Assembly (NCBI GenBank): GCA_020080175.1
Contig: JAGHQL010000141.1
Span: 1-64,000 of the forward strand
Length of the DNA: 64,000 nucleotides
Direction: 5' to 3'
From: Glutinoglossum americanum
Taxonomy: Eukaryota > Ascomycota > Geoglossomycetes > Geoglossales > Geoglossaceae
Numbering within the stretch: position 1 is the first letter of the stretch; each line of letters opens with the position of its first letter. The position numbers and the translations under genes were made by a program. Shown piece after piece: positions 1-10,549 of the stretch. The notes under the pieces are model-generated. The model did no database searches, had not been told where the DNA came from, and saw only the letters and a list, made by a program, of their open reading frames with translations.

Positions 1-227
1 CGAGGGGCTTCCCGCCCCCCCCCGGGTCCCCTCCGCTTTGTCCACCACGTCAATCCCTAGAGGAAGGAAGGAGCGTATATGACCTCGTATCTTACAAAAC
101 GGGGCACGCGTCCAACCCAAACATCTACCACACACACACACCGTGCCAATTTCCCCAAATACACATTCTCATCTATAATAATTTTTTTTTTTTAAAAACC
201 CCGCCCTTCCCCCCCCCCCCATCGCCA
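1..227. other. 3' flank of MRPL22, low complexity
   Basis: No gene is seen here. The stretch holds a short CA repeat near 127 to 142, a T-run near 183 to 193 and a run of 12 C at 209 to 220. Read on the minus strand, the C-run is a G-run starting 8 nt after the MRPL22 stop codon. Confidence 0.6.
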
Positions 228-1391
228 CTACCACGAATAATACTGCCTCTGCGCCGTGATGGGCCGGTTGGGTAGGGGCACCCAGACGGGTCTGCGTCTC
301 CGCTTCTCTTCCCGCTCCGCGGCCTCGCGGACGCGCGTCGCTTCTTCTTTGAGGAGGAGGGAGAGGCCTGTGGGTTTTTGTTGCGAGGGGGGGGGGTTAG
401 ATGGTGTGCCCAAGAGCTATGCGGGGGAGGGAACGAGGGAGAGGAAGAAAAAAAAAAACGTACTTGTTTTCGGGGGCCGCAGCATGTTCACCTGGCCTCT
501 GGCGCGGAACTCAGGTTCCTTGCCGTACGGGCCCCTGCCGACCCACGCCTGGTCGACGTAGAGCTGGGTGCGATCCGCGATGATTTTCTTCTTGCCGTCC
601 TTGAGGCGGATCTGGAGGGGTTTGTCGTTCGCGGGGTTGCCGAGGGCCATGCCGCGTCTGACGACGGCCTCGTTGCGGGCGTGCTCCAGGTGCGCCAGGA
701 CCTCCTTGGCGGCTTTTTTCTTCGAGAAGCGCATCTGGACGATCGCGTCGTCGACGGACTTGCCGGCGATCTGGCGGGCGAGCGGGCCGAGTTTCTTGAC
801 CGAGGTTTGGAAGAAGTGGCTCTTGGATAGGGATTCCCTCTCGGTGCGCTTGCGGAGGGCGGTCTTGCTGAGGCGGCCGCGGCGGTGGAGGGTGCGGATT
901 ACCATCTTGCGTTCCCAGCGGCGGCGTTGGGCGGGCTGTGGGTCTAGCACTGCGTCTGCGTGCGGGAGCATCGCCGGGGTTCCGGTCCCGGTGGCTTGCG
1001 TGGACTGTGAGCCGGCGTCAGGTGTGTCGAAGATGGAGGATTCGGCCAGGCCGCCGCGCTTGAGGACGAAATTGGACTTCTGGGCAGGGTTCTCGGTGGA
1101 GGGCGATTGTTTGAGGAGGTCGTTGTAGACTGGATTTTGTTGCGACTCTGAGTTCCGCCTTCGGAAGGGGTTGAAGAGAGTGCGGACAGAGGTGAGTGGA
1201 AGGAGAGGGGTGGGTGTCGACCACGATGTCGGTTGTGGTTGTGCCGATGAAGACGTCTTTAGGAGGGCGGCTGGAGGAGCAGAAGATAGGTTAGCAATTG
1301 GCCATCGACACCTCGCGATAGCTGCGAGGGCCATCCGGTAGCTTCACCCACCTGATCTAGTCAGCCGCCGAGATGAAGTGCGGAGACTCAT
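228..1391 (-). CDS. MRPL22: Mitochondrial large-subunit ribosomal protein uL22m
   Basis: uL22m is a structural protein of the mitochondrial large ribosomal subunit that lines the peptide exit tunnel. I read three exons on the minus strand, 1391-1352, 1270-464 and 367-228, giving 328 aa. Intron 1 (81 nt) has GTGGGT at its start, a GCTAAC branch site, a pyrimidine tract and CAG. Intron 2 (96 nt) runs GTACGT to CAG. Exon 1 encodes MSLRTSSRRLTRS, rich in Arg and Ser with no acidic residue, as expected for a mitochondrial presequence. The middle exon carries the basic L22 fold. Exon 3 ends in NRPITAQRQYYSW, a hallmark of the fungal family. An unspliced start at 1334 is also open but lacks this presequence, so I prefer 1391. 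It lies divergent to PRP24. Confidence 0.88.
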
Positions 1392-1879
1392 GATGGAGCG
1401 ACACATACAACGTTGCTCAAAAAGGCGCGAAGAAAGAGGTGTTGATGAGATAAACGTGCTGACTCATCTGGGGTTAAAGCAGCGTGCGATGGAGGCAAAA
1501 GCAGATGCTCCGGCAGATCAAGTCTGATCAAGTCTGCATGGACGGTGCAAGTTACCATGCATGCAGTAGTCGGGTGATGGCTAGGTAACGTGACTATCGA
1601 GGGTGGACCGGCGAGTGTCACATTGGGACAGACAGACAGCATGGCAGAGCAACAACGAAAGGGAAGGAAATGATACTATTGACCGGCATTGCTTGTCTAG
1701 ATCCGGTGGGCCACTGCGCTCCTCCATGTGGGATTGCACGAACGAGTTTCCGCGGCCGTTGAAGGCGTGGAGAGTAGGGCCGAGAAGCTTCCAGTACCAT
1801 GTCAACATGCCAATGTCAACACGCCAGCCAAACAAACATGTGTGTACGACTAACGAGAGATCAATCAATGAGCTCTCGG

Positions 1880-1923
1880 CGAGCTATCAACGAGCTATCA
1901 ACGAGCTATCAATGGGCTATCAG
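1880..1923. repeat. 11-bp minisatellite, four units
   Basis: Four head-to-tail units: three exact copies of CGAGCTATCAA and one diverged copy (TGGGCTATCAG). A further degenerate unit lies just upstream (1869-1879). It lies about 490 bp upstream of the MRPL22 start and 1 kb upstream of the PRP24 start. Confidence 0.9.
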
Positions 1924-2132
1924 TGATCGAAGGATCGCTATCCCGCCTCCCATCACATTTGCATCGGCCATCTGTCAATGCTCATCATCTGCTCACCCGC
2001 TTCTGCAGAGATATGTAGTTCAAGTAGGGTAGAGAACAGGATTGGAATTGTTGCCTGCAGCGAAGCGGTGGTGGCGCCGATCCCCCAGCCTTCTTGCCAT
2101 TCCCTCGGAGTTTCGACTGGATAGAGAGGCAG

Positions 2133-2186
2133 AGGGCGAGGAGGGCGAGGAGAGCGAGGAAGGCGAGGAAAGCGAGGAAAGCGTGG
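2133..2186. repeat. 9-bp purine-rich minisatellite, six units
   Basis: Six tandem units of consensus A(A/G)(A/G)GCGAGG. The whole tract is purine-only on the plus strand apart from the C in each unit and one T. Such tracts are prone to slippage and can form triplex or R-loop structures. It sits between two divergent genes. Confidence 0.9.
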
Positions 2187-2949
2187 AAGCGAAACAAATT
2201 CTCTCGCCTCGCCTCATTCTCCGGCGAGAGAGAGAAAAAGCACGGAATGGAAGCGATCATCGCCACCGGCCGAATTCCAGTGGTTCCTGTCCATCCAAAA
2301 TCCAGCCCCGTTGCGGCGTTTCCTCGTTTCCTTTTTCTCGCTTTACCCGTCAAATCAAACCCTTCTCCGGCGAGGAAAAAGGACGGTGCAAAAGAAGAGA
2401 GGCAAGAGCGAGCTAGAGAGTGGCAGGAGGATTCTTGCTTGTGGACTCAAGGGCCCGTGGTTCGTTTTGAGACTAACGTTATTTTCCGTGTCTGCGCCTT
2501 CGACGGCCTGAACCACTTGCCTATCAACCACAATCTGAAAGAGACTGAAAATTTTTAAAATTCCTCATCTTGCTAGCTATCGTGGCCATCGTGCGTGCCG
2601 AGCTGTCGAGTCCATCGATAGGGCCTTCCTCCTGCATTCCTCTTATAAATCGCACGCTTGAATCAATCTTCCAGTATTCCCCCGCGTGAGCCGGAAATTC
2701 TTCCTCAGCCACCAAGAACCCTCTCGAAGCCCCCCATCACCAAGACCAGGGCACTCGCTCCACCCCGTCGCTCTGCAGAGCCTCTCCTACGGTGTTTGCC
2801 TCGTTACTCTTCCCAGCTGAATGCCGCGTAGAGATCGCCACTACTCTCGGCGACAGCGGTGGAGATTAGGATAGCTATATTTTAGCGGCTCTGGCGACGT
2901 ATCCGTGGTGTTCGAGGTTCGAACCTCGTTCGAAGAGATCGTCCAAAAC

Positions 2950-5900
2950 ATGGACATCAACTCTCTCCTCGCTCCCCAAGATTCCGCCACTGCAGACGAG
3001 ACGCCGCCGCAGACAAGAGGAGGAAGAAGGACACACTCGTCGTCACAGACGCCGACATCGGTCCCGACGCCCACAGTTATCGGCCCTGAGCATTCGCCCT
3101 CCCCAGGCACTCGGGGGGTAACTCTGGTGAATGGTTCAGCTACAGTACGGCAGAATCCAATGACGACGGTGGGGATGGATACTTTGGCGGACCTCGCTTC
3201 CATGCAGCATCACCAGCAGGCGACGAGAACAAGTGCCACGAGTGTGCGAAGTGCAGAACTTATCGATCCGCGCCAACAGCTTCCTACCGTGAGCTTCCAG
3301 TCCATGCAAACCTGTCCACACAATAAACGTCACTGCACGCCTTGCGGCTCTTTGGACATCACCATGGCAGACGCGCCTCAGTCTGAGCCAGCCCGTCCTC
3401 GCGACTACGCTGCGGCTTGCGTCTCCGAAGAGGATCAGCAAACGATCGCCGAATTAATTACCTTCCTCGAATCCAACCTATACGCGTACGAATCCTACGT
3501 CAAACTGATCAACCTATTGCATCAGAGCTTCATCTCTCACATTAGCTCGCCGACACCCTCCGCACACGATGGCAATCCCGTGAGCTTTGAACTCCTTGGG
3601 GAGCTCCGGCAGGTACGAGTTCATATGACCGAACGGTTTGCCGCCGGCGAAGAGATATGGGTGGATTGGATCAGCGACGAGAGTATACTAGGAACCACGC
3701 TCGAGCAGCATATCGATGTGATAGAACTGTGCAAACAAGCCGTCGAGGATGAGCCCGGCAGCACGAAGCTCTGGCTTCTATATGGAAAGTGGATGCGCAT
3801 TCTCTACAATGCAGCGCACTTTGGCAGCCATGGATCTCTCAACGGAATGCAAATCGATATCGTCAACGCGTGGGCAGAGGAGGAGCGCGAGATGGGGAAG
3901 GAGCTTTTCTCGTGGGAGAACATGCTAGATATCTGGAAGCAGGGGGTGCGGGCTACAAGATACAAGATAAACGACAGTCATCTGGTCTGGAACGGATACG
4001 CGGAATTATTGATGGAGGATCTTAAGATGGCGCCGACAACAGCGAAGATCGAGTTTCTCCGAGCCGCATTTACAGACAGGCTCCAAGTGCCACATGCCAC
4101 CTGGGACCAGACATTCCAAGAGTTCTCCACGTTCATCACCACCTACGACAACGCTTCATACGAGGATACCATGGTGAAGACGAACGCGCTTGCGAAAGAC
4201 GCCAAAGCAAAATACACCATACGCGAGGGATACGAATTGGAGGCGAAAAAAGCCCTCGAATCCGGCGACACCACCGGCGAATGGAACGCCTTCACCACAT
4301 ACCTAAATTGGGAAACCGGACAGAGCCGGAAAAGGGTTAATATCCTGCTCTGCTGCGCTCTGTACGAGCGTTTCCTATCGAGGTTTGGGGTCGCTGCGAC
4401 TCTTTGGGAAGAATATGTCTATTTTATCCTCGAGAAGAGGGTAGACATTGGGCCGAATGCCGTGTCGCCGCTAGAAATCTTGAAGCGGGCGACAAGACAT
4501 TGTCCCTGGTCGGGAGGTTTATGGTCACAGTATTTACTCAGCTTGGAACTGGCCGGCAAGCCCTTCCACGAGGTTGAGAAGGTCAAACACGGAGCGACCC
4601 AAACAGGACTTTTCGACATCGGCGGCTGGGAGGAGGTCATGCAAGTTTACATCGCATGGTGTGGCTTTCTGAAGAGACGAGCATTTCTCGAGAAGGCAAC
4701 GGATGAGGACCTAGATATCGCGGAAGTGGGCATCCGTTCGGCCTTGGAGGGAGTCACGGAGCTGGGCAAGAAGAAGCACGGCAAGGAATACCGTGGCGAT
4801 CCAAAATTCAGGCTCGAGTCGATCTATATCCAATATCTCAGCGAGAAGGGTTTGTGGGAAGAAGCCAGAGATGTATGGAGGGAACTGGTAAAGGACAGGA
4901 GGGATAGCCACACCTTTTGGCTAAGCTACTACTCCTGGGAGATGCTGTGCTGGGGGAGAGATTCGGGAGAGCAGCACGCCGCGCCGGCGAACCCCGTGAG
5001 GCTACTGCCGCCCCCATCGCATGCCACGGGAGTTCTACAACAGGCTGTGAAGAGGCCCGACGTCGACTGGCCGGAGAAGGTCTGGGAGGCTCTCATCGAT
5101 CACGTCCAGATCCACGATGACGCGAAAGAGCTGCAGGAAGCGATTCTTTTGGTGAAGAGAATGAGCAAGGTGGTGAAGAAGAAACGCGAGCTGCAGGCCC
5201 TAGAAACCGCCGCATCTGCGCAGGATAGGGGGCAAGATGCTACAGCTGCGGCGGCGGCTACGGTGGTTGTGGACGAGGAAGTTACATCAAGTGCCAAGAG
5301 GAAGCGTGGTCTAGAGGCTGATGCTAGTGACGCTAGCACCTCGAAGAAGAGGAAGAGCCGGCAGGGTGAGCTAGACAAAACGGAGCAGCCGGTAACGGAC
5401 CAGCTCCCTGCCATGTCGATCGTTAAAAGGGATCGAGAGAATACAACCGTCATAGTCAACAACCTTCCCGCAAACGCCACGGAAGCAAAGGTGCGACAGT
5501 ACTTCCGAGATGTAAGTATTCTCTCCTTCTTCCCCCACATACCACCCGCCCCATCACCCACAGCATAGATGCTGCGCAGCCGTAACCGCTAACGTGTGAC
5601 TTGCAGTGCGGCACCATCAATAGTATCAAATTACTCCCAGACGGTGACGGGGTTTCCGCGACAGCGACGATCGAGTTCGACTCCAGGGAGGACGTCTTGA
5701 CGGCGCAGACGAGAGACATGAAGAAGTTCGACGGCAGCGAAATAGAAGTCCACGTCGGGACTGGATCAACGCTCTACGTTACAAACTACCCACCCACGGC
5801 GGATGAGGCGTACATTCGGGACCTGTTCAAAGATGTAAGTGACCCCGCTAACATAACTCCCTCGGCCAAAAAGGAGACGACCCAGCTAACCTTTCCAAAG

Positions 5901-7107
5901 TGTGGAGAGATCGTGGACATCCGCTTTCCAAGTCTCAAGTTCAATACACACCGTCGCTTTTGCTACGTTCAGTTCAAATCCCCCGGTCAGGCTAGAAGCG
6001 CAACGAAACTCAACGGGATGTCCCTCGGGGAAAGGGAGACGTTGGTGGCAAAGATCTCAGATCCCAATCACAAGCAAGACCGCCAAGGTCCTGTACATGA
6101 AGGCCGAGAAGTATTCGTCGCGAACTTAGATTGGAGTGCGACCGAGGACGAGCTATCCCAAATCTTCTCGAAATACGGAGCGGTAGAGAGAGCCAGAATC
6201 CCAAGGAAGGTCAACGGCGCATCAAAAGGGATCGGATATGTGGTATTCTCATCAAAGGCACGTGAATTATCTCCCTAAGCTCCCCCTCCTCAGGATACCT
6301 TTTCTTTTTTTTTTCCTCACACAGTGCTGACTGCCCGAACAGGATGAGGCGAACGCTGCCCTCGATCTACATTTAACTAAATTTAAATCCCGTGTCCTCA
6401 ACGTCGCTCTGTCTGAGCCCAACCCCGCAAAACGACAGGCAACCGCAATCATCACCTCCACCGAGCCTTCACCGGATCAACCAAATGGCGGGCACCCAGC
6501 ATCACCAGGGGCGGACGCCCCGGCCCTGCCGCCCCAAGCCGCCCATCCCCCGACGTCAACCATCAAGGAGAAAACCCTGGGTGTCATGAACGTCCCGGAT
6601 ACCGTCAACGACTCGCGCATCACACAGCTCTTCAGCGCCCACGGGCAACTGAAGAAAGTCGTTCTCCGACCAGACCACAAGGGGGCGATCGTCGAGTTTG
6701 AAAACGTTGCGGATGCGGGAAAGGCAGCTCTGGCCCTCGATGGTGCAGAGATCATCCCGGGCCGCAAGCTGAAGATTGGAAGCGTACAAGAATTGATGAA
6801 GGAAAAGGCAGAGTATAGGGACGGAAAGCTGACGCCGTCAACCCTGCAGAAGTCTGCGCATGTGAGGAGGCCAGCGCGGCAGAGTGGCACCGGGAGAGGC
6901 GGGGCTGGCGGCAAGAGGAGGGGCGGGCTGGGCTTCAAGGCTGGGACGAGAGGGGCAGGGGAAGGTGGTAGTGGTAGCTCCGCGCGGGAGTCGAAGGAAG
7001 CGGACAAGGGTGGCAGACGGGGCGGGAAGGAGAGCGGAGGCGATGGAGCTGCGGCTAGAAAGCCGAAGAGCAACGCGGACTTCAAGGCCATGTTTCTTAA
7101 GCAATAG
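2950..7107 (+). CDS. PRP24: U4/U6 snRNA-recycling factor Prp24/SART3 type
   Basis: Prp24/SART3 proteins anneal U4 to U6 snRNA and recycle the snRNPs in the nucleus. Four exons, 2950-5511, 5607-5834, 5901-6257 and 6343-7107, give 1303 aa. Residues 1 to about 155 are disordered and hold the segment GMDTLADLASMQHHQQ, which I remember from other filamentous fungi. HAT (half-TPR) helices follow to about 800, then a basic stretch and four RRMs near 831-905, 908-985, 1000-1076 and 1127-1200. An RG-rich tail ends in SNADFKAMFLKQ, matching the C-terminal Lsm2-8-binding motif of the family. I chose the ATG at 2950 (AAAACATGG context, MDINSLL start) over an in-frame ATG at 2905. Introns 1 and 2 interrupt RRM1 and RRM2 at the same place. 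Intron 3 needs a GC donor. Confidence 0.92.
6258..6342 (+). other. PRP24: GC-AG intron in PRP24
   Basis: The reading frame of RRM3 is restored only if the exon ends at AAG (6257) and the intron begins GCACGT. It ends at the CAG before GATGAGGCG (6343). The result, VVFSSKDEANAAL, is a normal RRM helix-2 entry. The nearby GT at 6261 leads to a stop with every acceptor I tried. Intron length is 85 nt. Confidence 0.8.
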
Positions 7108-7615
7108 CACTAAAAAAGCCGGGACACACAGGCGCGAGACGGATCATTTTTCCTTTGTTTCGGTCTACCCATTCCCAGCGTTTGACGTGACCTCTTCACT
7201 CTCGTTTAAACCATCTCTCCTTCCGCCCCTTCATGCAGACACTCCTTCTTTTTCCCTTTATCACCGGTGGGAGAAGAGGCGAGCGGGGGGAGGGGGGGAA
7301 TGTCGACCGAACGAAGGCTCCGCTTTTTCCTACAAGTCTGTATCATATATATACCCGGATGGGGTGTTCCGGGTAGGGCCTTTTTCGCTCTAATTTTTCC
7401 TTGCTCCCATTTCCTTTTGAAATTGCCCCTTTTCAAGGAAATCCCGGGGATAAACTGAAAGTTATGTTGCGGGCGTTTTGTCCTTTCAAAAATGAATGCA
7501 TCGTGAGGAGTTGTTTCTTTTTTTTTTTTTTTCTCCGTCGACCCAAGAGATTTTATTTTATCTACATAAAGACGTTTCTCGATGTTTCTCCGTTTGGGAG
7601 GGAATAAACACAGGT

Positions 7616-7634
7616 ACACACACACACACACACA
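7616..7634. repeat. (AC)n microsatellite
   Basis: Perfect dinucleotide AC run of about nine units, 0.5 kb beyond the PRP24 stop codon. Confidence 0.9.
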
Positions 7635-8042
7635 GACGCACGCAAGGGGAGAGGCGGTTTCGGAATGAGAAGGGAAATGAAATGATGATACTCTTAACGA
7701 TTATGCAAATGTATCTCTAAGAAAGAAAATGCATAGATCAAATGGGAACTTGGAATACATGAAAAATCCACTCTGTTTTACGATCAAGACATTTCACGCC
7801 TATCGACTTTAAAGAAGATGATTTTTTCTCTTTATAAATTTCAAATATTAAATCAACTTTTGGTATTTTTTCCTCTAATAAAAATAAAAATAAAACGCAA
7901 AAAGAATTACATTTTCCTTTCTTCTCTCCTGGATATATAAACAAGAAAGCTAACCAAACCACCCCCCCTCCATCCCTCCTCTTCCTCACAAAAACCCCCG
8001 TCCCCCCAGCTGCAAAAAATAATTCCAGCCCAGCCCCAACCC

Positions 8043-8100
8043 CCTACCCTGCCCTACCCTGCCCTAACCAAGCCAAGCCAAGCCAAGCCAAGCCAAGCCT
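8043..8100. repeat. CCTACCCTGC and AGCCA tandem repeats
   Basis: Two adjacent arrays: a 10-bp unit (CCTACCCTGC) in about 2.5 copies, then six pentamers of AGCCA. The joint holds CCCTAACC, which looks like a telomere repeat but is a single unit. Confidence 0.85.
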
Positions 8101-8553
8101 CTCCCTCCCTCCTCAGCCCCGGCTTTACGGCAACACCGCGCAGCTTTCCCGGGGCATAGCACGTATACGTGACATTAGCACGACACAACACGACACGAGA
8201 GAGAGAGGGTGGCAAATTACTCCCCAACCCCGGGAATCGGCGAGAGCGAGAGGATGCCTGCGCTCTAACATTACGGCTACAGCACGCGGCAGCCACGCAC
8301 GCGGTGAAGGGGAGTCGCGTGTTTCGGGGTGCGTGCGAGGCGAGATTGGAGATTTGGGGATTGGGGGATTGGGGGATGGGGGGGGGGAGTCGAAAAGGGG
8401 GGGGGGAAGGAGGATCTTTGCTTGTTTTTTTTATATTTTTATTTTTTTCTTGGGATGCGGGACTAGACTTATCGCCCACGAGGGAGAGAGAGAGTAGGGG
8501 AGTAGGGTGAGGAAGCGCCAAAAAAAAAAAAAAGAGAAGAAAAGGAAATGGGT

Positions 8554-8590
8554 TTTATTTTATTTATTTAATTTATTTATTTAATTTTTT
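8554..8590. repeat. TTTA-type AT-rich tract
   Basis: Imperfect repeats of TTTA and TTTAA, flanked by A and T runs. Non-coding. Confidence 0.8.
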
Positions 8591-9358
8591 CCTTCCCGAT
8601 TTAAAAAAAATTAAATAATAAAAAAAAGATGGGATGGAAAGAAAAAAACCACATCCCCTCCCCGGCTAAAAGCAACGACCGCCAGGGATCCCCAACACCA
8701 ACACCCCCCCCGGGAGATTAGGAAGAAAGAAAGAAAGAAAGAAGGAAAGAAAAATCTTTCCCCCGATGGCATGTATATACAGAGACGTAGCCAACCCTGC
8801 AAACATGCATGTATATATGCATGCATGTACACCGGCGGAGGAGGAAGAAGAAGAATAACAATAAAAATAATGTAATCTAACAAGCTTAAAACGGGGGGGG
8901 GGGGCATCCCCCCCGGACGGCAAGGGTGGAGGGGGTGCGTGGGATTTGTACGGGGGGAGGGGTGGGGGGGTATTTCTTTGGTTGGGGGAGGGTGGACGCG
9001 TTTACGGGATCTAGAATAGAGGGAGGGAGGGAGAGGAACGCGCGGGGTTGTGGTGGTGGTGGTTTTTTTAATTTTTTTTTTTTTTTTTTTGGGTTTGGGT
9101 TTGGTTCGGTTTGGTTCGGGGGGAGAAAAAAAAAAAAAAGAGAGGGAAAGACGATGGTGGCGCGGTGGGTTTTGGTTGGGAGAGCATTTTGACAGGAACA
9201 GCGTCGGCAAAAGACACCCCCGTTGGGGCGAACGCGACTCGTCCCGTTTCGCTCACGTTCTCCCACGTTTTATCCTTCCTTCTCCCCTCCCCGTTTGCCT
9301 TTTTTTTTCCCTTCCTCGCTCCGCTTCTCACGTTCTACCCGTTCCCTTGGCTGTCACC

Positions 9359-9380
9359 GAGAGAGAGAGAGAGAGAGAGA
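9359..9380. repeat. (GA)n microsatellite
   Basis: Perfect GA dinucleotide run of about 11 units. Confidence 0.9.
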
Positions 9381-10114
9381 CGGAAAAGGAAAAAGTTTGA
9401 CAGCAAAGCTCGGCTGCCGCTTCGCTGTCTCGCGGGCGGGGATGGCTGAGGCGGACGGGAACGCTGGGAAAAAAAAACGTCTTAGACGAACCCTAGGTTG
9501 GGGCGGCTAAGGGTTAGAAATAACCCTCCTGCCTCCCCTCGTGGAGAGTATGTACCCCCGCACACGAGTAGAGGCGGTAGATGGGAGGGCTCTTTCTCTC
9601 TCTCGTGTCATTCCCAAGTATCGCTTCCCACGTGCGGTGACCGAGAGGAAATATCAACGTGTGCATTTCGCTTTCGTTGACGAGATAGAGAGATAGAGAG
9701 AGAGAGATAGAGATAGAAAGTCGCCGTTGTACGTCGTACGACGGTGGGTGTTGTTGTCGTCCAGATAGCATATGGAAACCGTATATAGTCGGTGCCTCGT
9801 AATAGTAGCGAAAGATAAGTCGAAAGGGACAAACACCAGCGAACGACGTGGAAATGAGCAAAGAAAACCCCATGCCCCGGCCCCACAATAGGGTCCAACG
9901 TGTTAACAAAGCAAACAAGACCCCATTCGATGGATGGATATAATAAAGCCTTTGTGCCGGTGAGCGGGGTTTTCAACAATAAGCTTGTCCCAACGATCCC
10001 CGTGCCCGCCGCATTGCCGCCGCACTACCTACGAAAAGGCAGACGACGCTCGCCGAACAGCCTTCGAACAACCTCTGAGCCGCCGCCGTTGAACGACAGC
10101 CACCCGTTAGCCAG

Positions 10115-10125
10115 TATATAATATA
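10115..10125 (+). promoter_or_regulatory. Candidate TATA box of the small Cys/His gene
   Basis: TATATAATATA lies 122 nt upstream of the ATG at 10247, in otherwise GC-rich sequence. The spacing allows a leader of about 90 nt. It supports the small gene below but is not proof of transcription. Confidence 0.4.
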
Positions 10126-10246
10126 GCGTATGTGCTTTGTGAACGCCTCAAACATGATAAATCTCCGCACTGGGAAACGGCGGATTTCGACTTCCAACTC
10201 GCGACGGAACACCGGCAGAAGAAGAGAGAAGGAAAGACTCGGGCGG

Positions 10247-10549
10247 ATGTGCCTGCTCGAGTCCGTCTTTCACGAACCGTGTGGCCATTGGGGCAAAGAC
10301 GTCAACTCGGATCCTTGCGCCTGCGCGCAAGCTATAGGTTCGCTCTCGCGAGGGTGCTGGTATTCCCGGCTGAACGGCGTGGTGCGGGTTATGATCCTGT
10401 GCCCATCGTGCATTGTTAAAAAGAAGAAGGGCCATGGGGACCCGTTTGCAAGCCTCAGCACCAAGTCGATGGACTTGATAAGGAGCAAAGCTTCCAGCAG
10501 CAGGGCTGTTAGGGACAAGTCTCCTAAGAGGAGCGGGAGGGGTTCCTGA
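10247..10549 (+). CDS. Small Cys/His-rich protein, uncharacterised
   Basis: A single-exon frame of 100 aa starting MCLLESVFHEPCGHWG. The N-terminal half has Cys and His in a zinc-binding-like order: CGH, then C-A-C, a GCW and CPSC. A basic Lys/Ser/Arg tail follows. Small Pezizomycotina proteins starting MC(F/L/K) with an early CGH and a late CxxC are common in my memory of fungal annotations, and none that I know has an assigned function. The frame is open further upstream to 10130, but that part is not protein-like. A TATA-like box lies 122 nt upstream. I rate it as probably real but unproven. Confidence 0.5.
   Translation: MCLLESVFHEPCGHWGKDVNSDPCACAQAIGSLSRGCWYSRLNGVVRVMILCPSCIVKKKKGHGDPFASLSTKSMDLIRSKASSSRAVRDKSPKRSGRGS

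Larger units (their letters stand above)
1392..2949. other. Divergent promoter region MRPL22/PRP24
   Basis: About 1.56 kb without a convincing gene. It should hold the promoters and 5' leaders of both divergent genes. Two tandem repeats (1880-1923 and 2133-2186) lie inside it and are listed separately. The open frames here are short, and several arise from the repeats. Confidence 0.55.
7108..10246. other. Long non-coding low-complexity region
   Basis: No convincing gene. It holds the PRP24 3' flank, G-rich tracts (for example 7281-7302 and a run of 12 G at 8893-8904), A and T runs, and CA, GA, TTTA, AAAG and CCAAG repeats. Frames open here translate to homopolymers. Transcribed non-coding RNA cannot be excluded. 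Confidence 0.5.

Noticed and set aside
2904-2934. T-arm-like sequence GAGGTTCGAACCTC that could belong to a tRNA
   Set aside because: No matching acceptor stem, D-arm or anticodon arm fits upstream. It lies in the PRP24 leader and is simply palindromic.
8043-8075. Telomere-like CCCTAACC next to CCCTACCCTG repeats, and TAAGGGTTAG at 9509-9518
   Set aside because: Each holds little more than one TTAGGG unit. Neither is long enough for an internal telomere array or a telomerase RNA template with support.
8611-9449. Several open frames of 85 to 199 codons on both strands
   Set aside because: They translate to Phe, Lys, Pro or Gly runs produced by homopolymers and have no protein-like segment.
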